A model generated the notes under the pieces. The model made no database searches, had not been told where the DNA came from, and was given only the letters and a program-made list of their open reading frames with translations. Of a stretch of DNA of 35,669 bases, positions 1 to 9,531 are shown piece by piece (position 1 is the stretch's first letter; each line of letters starts with the position of its first letter). Source of the stretch: Thomasclavelia sp. (GTDB taxonomy: Bacteria; Bacillota_I; Bacilli_A; Erysipelotrichales; Coprobacillaceae); NCBI RefSeq assembly GCF_017889095.1, contig NZ_JAGHEW010000016.1, positions 1 to 35,669 on the forward strand. Direction: 5' to 3'. The position numbers were made by a program, and so were the translations under genes.

Positions 1-1128
1 ATATTATTTCCAGTTACGATGGAATTTGTTTTTACAAAATTTACGCCGATTATTCCAATTCATCAGGCAATTCCATTAATTTTATTATTTGTGGCAATGC
101 TATCTAGTGAATTTTTATATTTAAATTTTACTGATGAAATAGAATATGGCAGTTTAGATATCATGTTAATTAGTCCAATCGCAAAATCAAAAATATTTTT
201 TCTCAAAAGTTTTTGTCCATTAATGATCACTATTTTTATTGTCTTAATATCAGCGATTGTTCATGATGGTTTTGTTTATGCTTTTAATATCATAAGTATT
301 GAAATTTTCAATTACTCTAATTTATTGATGATGTTAGTTGCTATAATTTTTTCATTGTTTGGAGAATGGCTTTGTTTATTACTAATCAGTGAATATAATA
401 ACAATAATCATACTATTGCTATGATCATTACTTATGTAATTGTAATTGGTTTATTTTATCTTCAAAATCATCTGCATTTATTTTGGTTTACGATGATTGT
501 TTTGGTTAGTATATGTGGATATTATGCAATTATCTTAAAATTTTTAAAATTAAAAGATAAAAATAGTGTGAATAAATTATATTTAAAAAATTGTTTTGCA
601 AATAAGAAAATATCATTTTTTAAAGCTGAGTTTTTAAGAATATTATGTGAACTAAGAAAGATAAGATATTTATATTTAAAAACAGCGATTCTTTTTATAA
701 TGCCAATTTTGTATTTATCAAAATTTCCTAATAATTTATGGGGATTATGGATGGTATTATTTATAATTATTTCTATCTTTATTAATAAAATTGTATTTTC
801 AGCTTACTTTAGTGATATTTCAAATAAAATTTATATTGTTCACTATGTAGCTGATCAAAAAAGCAAACGATATTTTAATGTAAATATACTATTATTAGGT
901 TTAATACTGACAGCAATAATTATTTTAGATTTAAAACTTGGACAATTATTGTTGAGTATTGTTATTACATCTAAACTATATTTTCTACTTGTTGTTAGTG
1001 TTTTGGTGAATTTGTTAATTTGTTTACTGTCATTGAATTTAATTAATAACAGTAAAGATTATAAGATCATAAATTTTATTTACTCAATAATATCATTTTT
1101 GATTCATTACATCATTTTTATATATTAA
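1..1128 (+). CDS. ABC-2-like multi-pass membrane permease, 5'-partial
   Basis: The reading frame is open to the left edge of the window (codons before the ATG at 19 are all sense), so the gene probably begins outside. At least 369 residues are seen. The protein is strongly hydrophobic with roughly ten membrane segments separated by short Lys-rich loops. An early EIEYGSLDIMLISPI stretch resembles the cytoplasmic loop of ABC-2 type permeases of the kind that export lipids, antibiotics or peptides with a separate ATPase. The ATPase would be expected upstream, out of view. No substrate can be named. Base composition is extremely AT-rich, as in the following 2 kb. No clear terminator follows. Family assignment rests on topology and a weak motif only. 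Confidence 0.55.
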   Translation: MLFPVTMEFVFTKFTPIIPIHQAIPLILLFVAMLSSEFLYLNFTDEIEYGSLDIMLISPIAKSKIFFLKSFCPLMITIFIVLISAIVHDGFVYAFNIISIEIFNYSNLLMMLVAIIFSLFGEWLCLLLISEYNNNNHTIAMIITYVIVIGLFYLQNHLHLFWFTMIVLVSICGYYAIILKFLKLKDKNSVNKLYLKNCFANKKISFFKAEFLRILCELRKIRYLYLKTAILFIMPILYLSKFPNNLWGLWMVLFIIISIFINKIVFSAYFSDISNKIYIVHYVADQKSKRYFNVNILLLGLILTAIIILDLKLGQLLLSIVITSKLYFLLVVSVLVNLLICLLSLNLINNSKDYKIINFIYSIISFLIHYIIFIY

Positions 1129-1537
1129 CTAAAAGTAGTATTTAATAGCTATTAATAATTTCATAATAACGCTTTGTAAAAGAACAGATAACTGTAGTGG
1201 TTATGACTATTCTTTTTGGAAACAGTTGACTATCGGTATTGGTTTACTAATTATCGAAAGTCTTTTTTATTTTGATGATAATGTTTTTTGACATCAATAT
1301 ATATATAGTTTTATTTTAGAATATGATATGATTTGAGTGAATAAATGTAGATAATATATTATTGAAAATTGATACAATTTAAAAGTTATATTTGCCAAAA
1401 TACAACAAATTATATGATTCTATTTATTAGTATAGTCATATACTTGACAAACAGGAGTACTATTTCATAAATGAAAAAGAAAGATGGGATTGATATGTGT
1501 GTATTTAATGAGTTAAGAAAAAAGTATAATTATTTTA
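1129..1537. other. Gene-poor AT-rich stretch, no convincing gene
   Basis: 409 bases between the permease and the broken metalloprotease gene. A plus-strand frame without a start codon is open for about 50 codons (roughly 1140-1291) and could be a decayed gene end, but this is weak. A 26-codon ORF starts at the ATG at 1471 and runs slightly into the metalloprotease gene. A TTGACA hexamer lies near 1443 and may be a -35 box for the following gene, with no good -10. No tRNA, hairpin terminator or long repeat was seen. Confidence 0.4.
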
Positions 1538-2065
1538 ATGACATTTTATGATCTGGATAGAATTGAAAACATTGCTATAGAAGTTAGAGAAATGTTTGAT
1601 TTAAAAGAGATTCCAACTCAAATTGCTAATATAATTGATCGAGTAGGAATAAAAATATTCAGCCTTGAAATGCCCGATAATTTATCTGGAAGAATTGGGA
1701 TAAAAAAAGAGTTTGAAGAAATATTTGGTAGTAAAAAGATATTGTAAATCAATTCAAAAGATAATCGGGGACATCAACGTTTTACAATGGCTCATGAATT
1801 AGGACATTATATTTTTGATTATGATGGTTATAATGATTACGCAGATGCTTATAGTTTAGAAGAAGAAAATATAAAAGCACCTGGAGAAAAACGTGTTAAT
1901 AGATTTGCAGCAGCACTATTAATGCCACGAAATAATTTTATTGATAAATATAAGGCGCGTAAAATTTTAGGGATAGATGATATTGAAATTTGTAAATCTT
2001 TGGCAAAAGAATTTGATGTTTCAGAAACTGCTGTTTCCAAAAGAATAGTTGAATTAGATTTATAA
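1538..2065 (+). pseudogene. ImmA/IrrE-family metallo-endopeptidase, interrupted by an in-frame TAA
   Basis: Two track ORFs (1538-1747 and 1787-2065) are in the same frame and separated only by one TAA at 1745-1747. The 39 bases after the stop still encode family-like sequence (INSKDNRGHQRFT) leading into the zinc-binding HELGH motif (MAHELGHYIFD). A second acidic stretch (EKRVNRFAAALLMP) with the family's usual N-R-F-A-A-x-L-L-M-P signature follows, and then a helix-turn-helix-like end. Intact family members cleave repressors of mobile elements or stress regulators and are often paired with an XRE repressor, which is not seen here. The first fragment lacks the zinc site. The second could only be made from an internal start, and its ATG at 1787 has no good ribosome site. 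A simple reading is TAT or another sense codon changed to TAA. Confidence 0.75.
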
Positions 2066-2070
2066 TAAAT

Positions 2071-2235
2071 ATGTGTAAGAATAATATTGATAGAACCAAT
2101 AATATATTTCAGGATATAATTAAATCTACACAATATCAAAATGATTTTAAAGAAATTAATCCTATAAAATATGATAAGAAGTATCGAAATGTTCGAAATA
2201 ATTTATTTGATATTAATGACATAGATAATTTTTAG
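2071..2235 (+). CDS. Small hypothetical protein, 54 residues
   Basis: An ORF of 54 codons (begins MCKNNIDRTNN, ends DINDIDNF) lies five bases after the metalloprotease stop and ends four bases before a strong terminator, so it fits as the last gene of that short transcript. It is hydrophilic and rich in Asn, Asp and Lys, with no membrane segment and no motif I recognise. It has only a weak upstream ribosome site. It is below the length cut-off of the ORF track. In such an AT-rich area an ORF of this size could be chance; the position between a gene end and a terminator is the main argument for it. Confidence 0.35.
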   Translation: MCKNNIDRTNNIFQDIIKSTQYQNDFKEINPIKYDKKYRNVRNNLFDINDIDNF

Positions 2236-2238
2236 TGC

Positions 2239-2267
2239 AAAAGACTATCAGTGTGATAGTCTTTTTG
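2239..2267. terminator. Bidirectional intrinsic terminator
   Basis: A 12-bp perfect stem (AAAAGACTATCA / TGATAGTCTTTT) with a GTG loop, A-run on the left and T-run on the right. It lies between the end of the metalloprotease cassette on plus and the stop of the LytTR gene on minus, and can serve both. Confidence 0.85.
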
Positions 2268-2268
2268 C

Positions 2269-2889
2269 TTAAACAATTTTATAAATGTTTACTGATTTGG
2301 AATATTTTCTACCAATTGGTATTTTAATATTATTAATTGTAAAAAGATAATTACTTTTGATCATTGATATTTTATCAAGATTTACGATGAAAGATTTATG
2401 ACATTGAAGATAACCTTGGCCTAAGATCTTTTTGATCTTTTTTAAAGGACATCTTAATGTATAATCAGCTATCAATGTATGAATCACAAGATAATTTCTA
2501 AATGATTCAATATAAATGATATTTTCTTTTTTGATCAAGTAGGTTATTTTACCGTTTTTAAAATAAATCGTATTTAGATTTTCTAATATCTTAGTTTTAT
2601 TTTCAATGATTATTTGATCTAGTTCTTGATAAAGATCAATGTATTTAACATAGTAATCAATCAAATCATGATAGATTAAATCACTATTAGTTACATTAAT
2701 TAAAATAAATCTTTTAGGGTTAGCTTTAAGTTTTTTGATATTTGAATGATCATCAAAAATGATTAAATCATAGCTTTGCTGCTTATCTAAAGTAGTTGAA
2801 ATACAGATTTGGTGATTTAACTTTTTTTCTAGCTGTTTAAAAAATGATAAATTAACTTCAAGATTTAATAACCATAATATTTTAATCAT
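2269..2889 (-). CDS. LytTR-domain DNA-binding regulator
   Basis: The C-terminal half (about residues 105-206) matches a LytTR DNA-binding domain: a KKENIIYIESFRNYLVIHT segment, then CHKSFIVNLDKI, typical of AgrA/LytR-type regulators. The N-terminal ~100 residues look like a reduced receiver domain: the usual paired acidic residues after the first strand are absent, although a YDLIIFDD stretch is present. Phosphorylation control is therefore doubtful. The track start at 2898 is a GTG. I prefer the ATG at 2889, which has AGGTG six bases upstream. It overlaps the end of the upstream membrane-protein gene by 8 bases, so the two are translationally coupled and probably act together. The target is unknown. 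Confidence 0.75.
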   Translation of the reverse strand: MIKILWLLNLEVNLSFFKQLEKKLNHQICISTTLDKQQSYDLIIFDDHSNIKKLKANPKRFILINVTNSDLIYHDLIDYYVKYIDLYQELDQIIIENKTKILENLNTIYFKNGKITYLIKKENIIYIESFRNYLVIHTLIADYTLRCPLKKIKKILGQGYLQCHKSFIVNLDKISMIKSNYLFTINNIKIPIGRKYSKSVNIYKIV

Positions 2890-3472
2890 TGAAATCACCT
2901 GCTTCTAATTTTTTTAAATGATCATATAAAGAAATTTTGTTCTCTTTCAAAGTAGCGATAATTTGATAATTATCAATAATTTTAATTTGTTCTTTTTCTA
3001 GTAAACTAATTCCTTCTAGATATTTATCTTTATTAGCTGGTAATAATGAATCAAAGATTATTTCATCACCAGAATTAAGATGAATCTTAAATAATACTAG
3101 ATAGCCTTCATTGTATAAATATGGTGTAGCTGTTTTTTTGTAGCTAATAGAAATATTAGCTATACTTGAATAATTAATTATTTGCATTCCTTTTTTAAAT
3201 AATAAATAATACCATTTATCAATTATTCCATTTGGTTCAACGATTACAATAGCTTTATCAGTTAAATACCATTTAGGAGTAAAAACTAATGGAACTGAAA
3301 TAAAAATGAAATAAGCTAATCCTAGTAAAATAATAATTATTTCATTAATAAAATTAAAATAAATAAGAAAAAGTTTGATACTAAGTAAATAAAAGCTAAA
3401 GTAAATCATGATCAAGATAATCTTACCAACTATAGAATGATTATCTTTTTTTAATTTATATCGATATTTCAT
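2882..3472 (-). CDS. Uncharacterised membrane protein, 196 residues
   Basis: Two closely spaced hydrophobic segments (about residues 15-37 and 43-62) are followed by a soluble C-terminal part of about 130 residues. The soluble part has alternating beta-type segments, such as WYLTDKAIVIVEPNGIID and YLVLFKIHLNSGDEIIFDSLL, reminiscent of bacterial PH-like domains. I do not recognise a named family. The gene is first in a two-gene minus-strand operon with the LytTR regulator, overlapping it by 8 bases. Membrane protein plus LytTR regulator pairs often have the membrane protein modulating the regulator; whether that holds here is inference. It begins at an ATG with a GGTGG-type ribosome site. Confidence 0.65.
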   Translation of the reverse strand: MKYRYKLKKDNHSIVGKIILIMIYFSFYLLSIKLFLIYFNFINEIIIILLGLAYFIFISVPLVFTPKWYLTDKAIVIVEPNGIIDKWYYLLFKKGMQIINYSSIANISISYKKTATPYLYNEGYLVLFKIHLNSGDEIIFDSLLPANKDKYLEGISLLEKEQIKIIDNYQIIATLKENKISLYDHLKKLEAGDFND

Positions 3473-3561
3473 TTAAACCACCTTCTTTACCCTTATTATA
3501 TCTTGTATTTAATAATTTAACTATTAGGCTGGGACAAACGACAGTTTTAAGTGACGAAAAT

Positions 3562-3591
3562 GACAAATATTGTCGATTAAAATGTTATAAT
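3562..3591 (+). promoter_or_regulatory. Promoter with palindromic operator for the two-component operon
   Basis: A -10 box TATAAT (3586-3591) is preceded by TG one base before it (extended -10). The palindrome GACAA-ATA-TTGTC (3562-3574) covers the -35 position. It could bind the operon's own response regulator or another repressor. The TSS would be near 3598, about 45 bases before the start codon. Confidence 0.5.
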
Positions 3592-3644
3592 TTACATAAG
3601 ATATCCACAAGTTGTTTTTATAATATAAATAGAAGGTGATCATG

Positions 3645-4322
3645 ATGTATAAGATCTTGTTGATTGAAGATGATTTTGATATTAAAAATATCATTACGAC
3701 TTATTTTCAAAAAAGAGAAATAACGGTAGTAGCAGCTAGTGATGGTTATCGTGGTTTACAGCTTTTAAATGATGAAATTGATTTAGTATTATTAGATATT
3801 ATGATGCCAGGAATTGATGGTTATGAAGTATGTAAACAAATTAGACAGAACTTACAATGTCCAATTGTTTTTATTAGTGCTTTAAGTGAAGAGGAAAATC
3901 AGTTAAAGGCTTTTGAATATGGCGGTGATGATTATATTACTAAACCATTTATTTTATCGATTTTATACGCTAAATGTTTAGCGATTTGTAAACGACAAAA
4001 TGGTCTTGAAAGGGAAATCAAAGTATTTCATCATTTAAAGATCGATTATTTAAACTATCAGGTTTTTATTGATGATATGCAATTAAAATTAACCCATAAA
4101 GAATATTTGTTGTTGGAGTTTTTAACCAAAAACCCATATCGGGTTTTAGAAAGAGAACAAATATTAAATGCTATTTGGGGTTATGATTATTTTGGCGATA
4201 CTAGAGCAGTAGATACTTATATTAAAAGAATTCGTAAGAAATTAGGTAAGTATAGTTTTTATATTCAAACAGTATTTAAGATTGGTTATTTGTTTAAGGA
4301 TAGTGATGAATGTGAAAAGTAA
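3645..4322 (+). CDS. OmpR/PhoB-family response regulator
   Basis: A receiver domain (residues 1-115) has the acidic pair at E8-D9-D10, phospho-acceptor D51 in VLLDIMMPG, a conserved Ser/Thr position (ISALSEE) and the Lys of TKPF. It is followed by a winged-helix DNA-binding domain (about 130-225) with LTHKEYLLLEFL and TYIKRIRKKLG. VanR-like in layout and length. The track start at 3636 is a GTG inside the ribosome binding site. The ATG at 3645 with AAGGTG six bases upstream is the better start, giving 225 residues. The next gene, its likely kinase, overlaps by 17 bases, so the pair is translationally coupled. The signal and targets cannot be read from the sequence. Confidence 0.93.
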   Translation: MYKILLIEDDFDIKNIITTYFQKREITVVAASDGYRGLQLLNDEIDLVLLDIMMPGIDGYEVCKQIRQNLQCPIVFISALSEEENQLKAFEYGGDDYITKPFILSILYAKCLAICKRQNGLEREIKVFHHLKIDYLNYQVFIDDMQLKLTHKEYLLLEFLTKNPYRVLEREQILNAIWGYDYFGDTRAVDTYIKRIRKKLGKYSFYIQTVFKIGYLFKDSDECEK

Positions 4323-6018
4323 AATTAGTATCAAGATATTTTTACTATTAATGGTATCTTTTTTAGTTATTTTAGCGGTTTCGACAAAAATAAATCTCCA
4401 AAATCAAATCAATTTACAAAAAAATAATCATTTAAATACTGTGTTTAATCATAATCAATTTGATGAGCTGAAAGAAAAAATTAATTATGATAGTCAACCT
4501 ACCTATCAAGAGGTAATTACGCAAATTGAAAAGCTTGATCAAATTGGTGATAACAACTTTTATCAATGTATCATTGATAAAAATAACCAAATAATAAAAT
4601 GGTATAGTAAAAGCCCATATCAAGATAATTATCTTTGTCTTGATGAAAAATATTATTCTTTAGATAAACTGTCATTAAAACAGAGAACTAGTTTACGTGG
4701 TTATTTAATCAAACAGCAACAAGACATCCAATATTCAATTCCGGGAATGGTTGAAATTGAATATAGTGAAAATGAAAATGAGTTAGTTTATTTAAAATGG
4801 GATGATAATAGTTATGGTAAAAAACAAGGTAATTTAAAAAATGCCAAGATGGTTAGTGATTATTGTATTGATGGTCTAAAAATGATTCAGAGTAATTATG
4901 ATTATAATGTATTTTTAAATGATTTAAATGATGTAAAGACGGTTATTAAAAATATCAACAGTTATGGTCAAGAAATTATGTGGCTCCAGTCAAGTAATGA
5001 GATGGATTATTATATTAGTATGTTACGCTTAACTAATCTAGAAGATCAAGCTCTTTATGCTTTGATGATTTCCGTTGAAAAACAAGATACAATCACTAGT
5101 TATATTACTGACGCTTATTTAGATGATAATTTAGGATTATATTTAGTTGCTTTTATTATTGTTGTTTTTATTTCGATGTTATCAGCATTTTCAATTAGTA
5201 AACCAATTAAAAAAATCGAACAGGCAGCATTAAAAATTAAAGATAATTATTTTGATGTGCCATTAGAGATTAATCGTCATGATGAAATTGGCAGTTTAGC
5301 AAACAGTATTAATGCCATGGCTAAACAGCTTAAAGAAACTGTTGAGCAGTTAAATCAAGAAATTAAACAAGTAAAAAAATTAGAAAATTTACGGACAAAT
5401 TTCATTAATCAGTTTACTCATGAAATGAAAACTCCAATCAGTATTGTAAGTGGATATAGTGAATTAATTAGTGAAACTGAAAATGAACAAGATAAATTAA
5501 AATATCTAAATATCATTAATCGGGAAATTCAAAGAATTAATCAGTTAGTGGAATCGATGTTATCTCTTTCAAGGTTAGAAGCTAAAAAAGTACAACTAAA
5601 TATCCAAACATGGAATTTAGAAGATAGCGTAAGAGAAATTATTGATGAATATGATGTTTTATTTATGAAAAAAGACATTACCGTAAGTCTGGAAATAAAA
5701 GATGTAATGATCAAGGCAGATAAAAAATTAATTGAAACGGTAATTCATAATTTTTTATCTAATGCTTTAAAACATACAGAGGCAAAGGGTAAAATAATTA
5801 TTTATCTTGATCATGGTCTTGCAGTTTATAATAGCGGTTCTTTGATTCCAGAGGAACAAATTAATGATATTTGGTATAGTTTTGTAACTCATGACTATCA
5901 AGGCAGTGGTCTAGGTTTAGCAATTTGCAAGTCGATCTTAGAATTACATCATTTTGATTATGGCGTAAAAAACTGCCAAGATGGGGTTAAGTTTTATTTT
6001 AAGACGAAAAATAAATAA
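4306..6018 (+). CDS. Membrane sensor histidine kinase
   Basis: From the ATG at 4306 (AAGGA five bases upstream; the track start at 4282 is an unsupported TTG) the protein has 570 residues. Order: a first membrane helix near residues 8-26; an extracellular region of about 240 residues without a recognised sensor fold; a second helix (LGLYLVAFIIVVFISML); a HAMP linker; a HisKA domain with phospho-acceptor H372 in FTHEMKTPIS; and an HATPase domain with N-box NFLSNALKHT and glycine box GSGLGLAICKS. It autophosphorylates and passes phosphate to the adjacent regulator. The final ATPase part is compact, as in VanS/LiaS-like cell-envelope sensors. No transporter or other target gene is next to it except the GH1 gene, which has its own ribosome site. 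Confidence 0.93.
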   Translation: MNVKSKISIKIFLLLMVSFLVILAVSTKINLQNQINLQKNNHLNTVFNHNQFDELKEKINYDSQPTYQEVITQIEKLDQIGDNNFYQCIIDKNNQIIKWYSKSPYQDNYLCLDEKYYSLDKLSLKQRTSLRGYLIKQQQDIQYSIPGMVEIEYSENENELVYLKWDDNSYGKKQGNLKNAKMVSDYCIDGLKMIQSNYDYNVFLNDLNDVKTVIKNINSYGQEIMWLQSSNEMDYYISMLRLTNLEDQALYALMISVEKQDTITSYITDAYLDDNLGLYLVAFIIVVFISMLSAFSISKPIKKIEQAALKIKDNYFDVPLEINRHDEIGSLANSINAMAKQLKETVEQLNQEIKQVKKLENLRTNFINQFTHEMKTPISIVSGYSELISETENEQDKLKYLNIINREIQRINQLVESMLSLSRLEAKKVQLNIQTWNLEDSVREIIDEYDVLFMKKDITVSLEIKDVMIKADKKLIETVIHNFLSNALKHTEAKGKIIIYLDHGLAVYNSGSLIPEEQINDIWYSFVTHDYQGSGLGLAICKSILELHHFDYGVKNCQDGVKFYFKTKNK

Positions 6019-6093
6019 AAAAAACTGTACTCCTTTAAAATACTCTAGTAAAATATAAATAAGAGAGATTATATGAAAATGGAGGTAATTTAA

Positions 6094-7561
<1,468 letters not shown>

Positions 7562-7563
<2 letters not shown>

Positions 7564-7590
7564 AACGCAGGTTATTCCTGCGTTTTGCTT
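7562..7590 (+). terminator. Intrinsic terminator after the GH1 gene
   Basis: A 10-bp perfect stem (AAAACGCAGG / CCTGCGTTTT) with a 5-base loop, then a T-rich tail. It starts inside the stop codon. Confidence 0.9.
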
Positions 7591-7696
7591 TTGTTATGCT
7601 TTTTAACTATGGTAGAAATAAAAAATAAGTATTAGACAGAATCTAAAAATCGGATTATGATAGTGGTGTCAATAAGGAAAAGAAAGAAGTGATATT

Positions 7697-8572
7697 ATGA
7701 AAATAGAAAATCAAACTTTTGATCAAGAACGCGCTTTATATGGAATTCATGATAGTGAAGTGATAAATTGTACTTTTGCTGGTGAAGCAGATGGTGAATC
7801 ACCATTTAAGGAAACGCATGATATTGTCGTTGATAATTGTTATTTAGAATTAAGATATCCTTTCTGGCATGTAAATCACGCTAGTATCTTAAATGTTGAA
7901 ATGACAGAATTATGTCGTGCTGCTTTATGGTATGATAATGATATTACAATTGAAAATAGTTTATTACATGGAATCAAAGCAGTTAGAGAGTGTCAAAATA
8001 TTACAATTAAAAATTGTGATCTTATTTCACCGGAATTTGGCTGGATGTCTAGTAATTTAAAAATTGAAAATAGTAGTTTAACAGGTGAATATCCGTTTTT
8101 AAATAGCAAACAGATTGAACTTGATCATTTTAAATTAAATGGTAAATATTCATTCCAGTATGTAGAAAATATGGTAATTAAAGATTCATATTTAGATACT
8201 AAAGATGCTTTTTGGCATAGTAAAAATGTAACAGTATATGATAGTGTTTTAAAAGGTGAATATTTAGCCTGGTATAGTGAAAATTTAAAATTAGTGCGTT
8301 GTAAGATCATTGGCACACAGCCATTATGTTATGCTAAAGGATTGGTTTTAGAAGATTGTGAAATGATCGATACTGATTTAAGCTTTGAAAAAAGTGAAGT
8401 TAAGGCTAATATTAAAGGGAATATTGTTAGTGTAAAAAATCCTGATAGTGGTTATATTTATGCTGACAGTATTGGTGAAATTGTATTAGATCAAAAAACT
8501 AAATGCAAAATTCAAACTAATTCATATGTAAATTACAATAATGATTGTAAAAATTGTTGTACTTGTAATTAA
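7697..8572 (+). CDS. DUF3737-family parallel beta-helix-like protein
   Basis: 291 residues. It opens with QTFDQERALYGIHDSEVINCTFAGEADGESPFKE, which I recognise as the start of the DUF3737 family. Inside are repeated units of about 18-22 residues (for example IVVDNCYLELRYPFWH, LKIENSSLTGEYPFLN, VTVYDSVLKGEYLAWY) that would form turns of a right-handed beta-helix, with aromatic residues at fixed positions. There is no signal peptide, so it is probably cytoplasmic. The tail is unusual: Cys-rich, ending CKNCCTCN. The biochemical function of the family is not known to me. A promoter-like TTAGAC-18-TATGAT lies upstream. A LysR gene follows in the same direction after a terminator. Confidence 0.8.
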   Translation: MKIENQTFDQERALYGIHDSEVINCTFAGEADGESPFKETHDIVVDNCYLELRYPFWHVNHASILNVEMTELCRAALWYDNDITIENSLLHGIKAVRECQNITIKNCDLISPEFGWMSSNLKIENSSLTGEYPFLNSKQIELDHFKLNGKYSFQYVENMVIKDSYLDTKDAFWHSKNVTVYDSVLKGEYLAWYSENLKLVRCKIIGTQPLCYAKGLVLEDCEMIDTDLSFEKSEVKANIKGNIVSVKNPDSGYIYADSIGEIVLDQKTKCKIQTNSYVNYNNDCKNCCTCN

Positions 8573-8598
8573 GATGGAACGTTGCTCCATCTTTTTTT
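8571..8598 (+). terminator. Intrinsic terminator after the DUF3737 gene
   Basis: An 8-bp stem (AAGATGGA / TCCATCTT) with a 7-base loop followed by a run of seven T. It overlaps the stop codon. Confidence 0.85.
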
Positions 8599-8643
8599 GT
8601 AGTAAAATAAATGTTAAAATTAAAGAATAAGCGAGGTGATTTG

Positions 8644-9531
8644 ATGGAAATTAGAGTGTTGAAATATTTTTTAGCGGTAGCTAGAGAAGGGAATATTACT
8701 AAAGCAGCCGAGATTTTACATATTACCCAGCCAACTTTAAGTCGCCAGTTAATGCAGCTTGAAGATGAATTGGGAGCCGCTTTATTTATTCGCGGCAAAC
8801 GAAAAATTGTTTTAACCGATACGGGAATGTTGCTTAGAAGAAGGGCGGAAGAAATTGTATCATTATCGCAAAAAACAGAATTAGAAATCAGTAATCAGGA
8901 AAATCAGGTAGCGGGAGAAATTGTTATTGCCTGTGGTTTAATTGAAGCAGCGATTACCATGGGAAAATATATCAAAAAATTTAAAGAAAATTATCCTGAT
9001 GTGAAATTTACGTTACAAAATGGTAATAGTAGTCATATCATTGAAGCAATTGATAATGGTTTGGTCGATATTGGTTTTGTGATTGAACCGATTGATTTAG
9101 AAAAATTAAATTTTTTAAAAATGAATAAATTGGAAACATGGGGCTTATTAATGAAAAAAGATTCCTTGCTGGCAAGCAAAGAATATATCACTGTCGAAGA
9201 TTTACTAGATATTCCTTTGATTAATACTGCACGGATTGAAACTCAAAATCAGCTAAAAAAATGGATTGGCAGTGATTATGATAAACTGAATTTTGTTGCT
9301 ACTTCGGAATTAACGACTACAGCTTCTATTTTAGTTGATAATGATATTGGTTATGCTCTGGTAATTGAAGGGGCAACTAATATATCAGTTAATCAAAATT
9401 TATGTTTTCGTCCATTTTATCCTAAAATGACAACTACGGCATTAGTTGTTTGGAAAAAATATCAGTCATTAAGTTATGCAGTATCAAAATTTATTGATTT
9501 TGTTGCTCGTGAGATTAAGGAAAAAAGATAA
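8644..9531 (+). CDS. LysR-family transcriptional regulator
   Basis: From the ATG at 8644 (AGGTG five bases upstream) the protein has 295 residues, the usual LysR length. The track start at 8611 adds 11 residues not typical of the family and lies in the spacer. The N-terminal HTH is clear: LKYFLAVAREGNITKAAEILHITQPTLSRQL. The rest is a two-lobe effector-binding domain (GEIVIACGL... and a VDIGFVIEP segment). The ligand is unknown. In this neighbourhood it may control the DUF3737 gene or its own transcription. There is no divergent partner, the usual arrangement for LysR targets, so the regulon cannot be inferred from position. Confidence 0.92.
   Translation: MEIRVLKYFLAVAREGNITKAAEILHITQPTLSRQLMQLEDELGAALFIRGKRKIVLTDTGMLLRRRAEEIVSLSQKTELEISNQENQVAGEIVIACGLIEAAITMGKYIKKFKENYPDVKFTLQNGNSSHIIEAIDNGLVDIGFVIEPIDLEKLNFLKMNKLETWGLLMKKDSLLASKEYITVEDLLDIPLINTARIETQNQLKKWIGSDYDKLNFVATSELTTTASILVDNDIGYALVIEGATNISVNQNLCFRPFYPKMTTTALVVWKKYQSLSYAVSKFIDFVAREIKEKR

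Noticed and set aside
1138-1291. Open plus-strand frame of about 50 codons as a gene
   Set aside because: No start codon, no ribosome site and no recognisable motif; at most a remnant.
1471-1551. A 26-codon ORF before the ImmA-like gene as an antitoxin or repressor
   Set aside because: Too short for an XRE domain, with no motif; likely chance in AT-rich DNA.
1849-2139. Minus-strand ORFs inside real genes (for example 1849-2139, 4432-4623, 7136-7333, 12906-13178, 31593-31790)
   Set aside because: They lie antisense to well-supported genes, have no ribosome sites and no family-like sequence.
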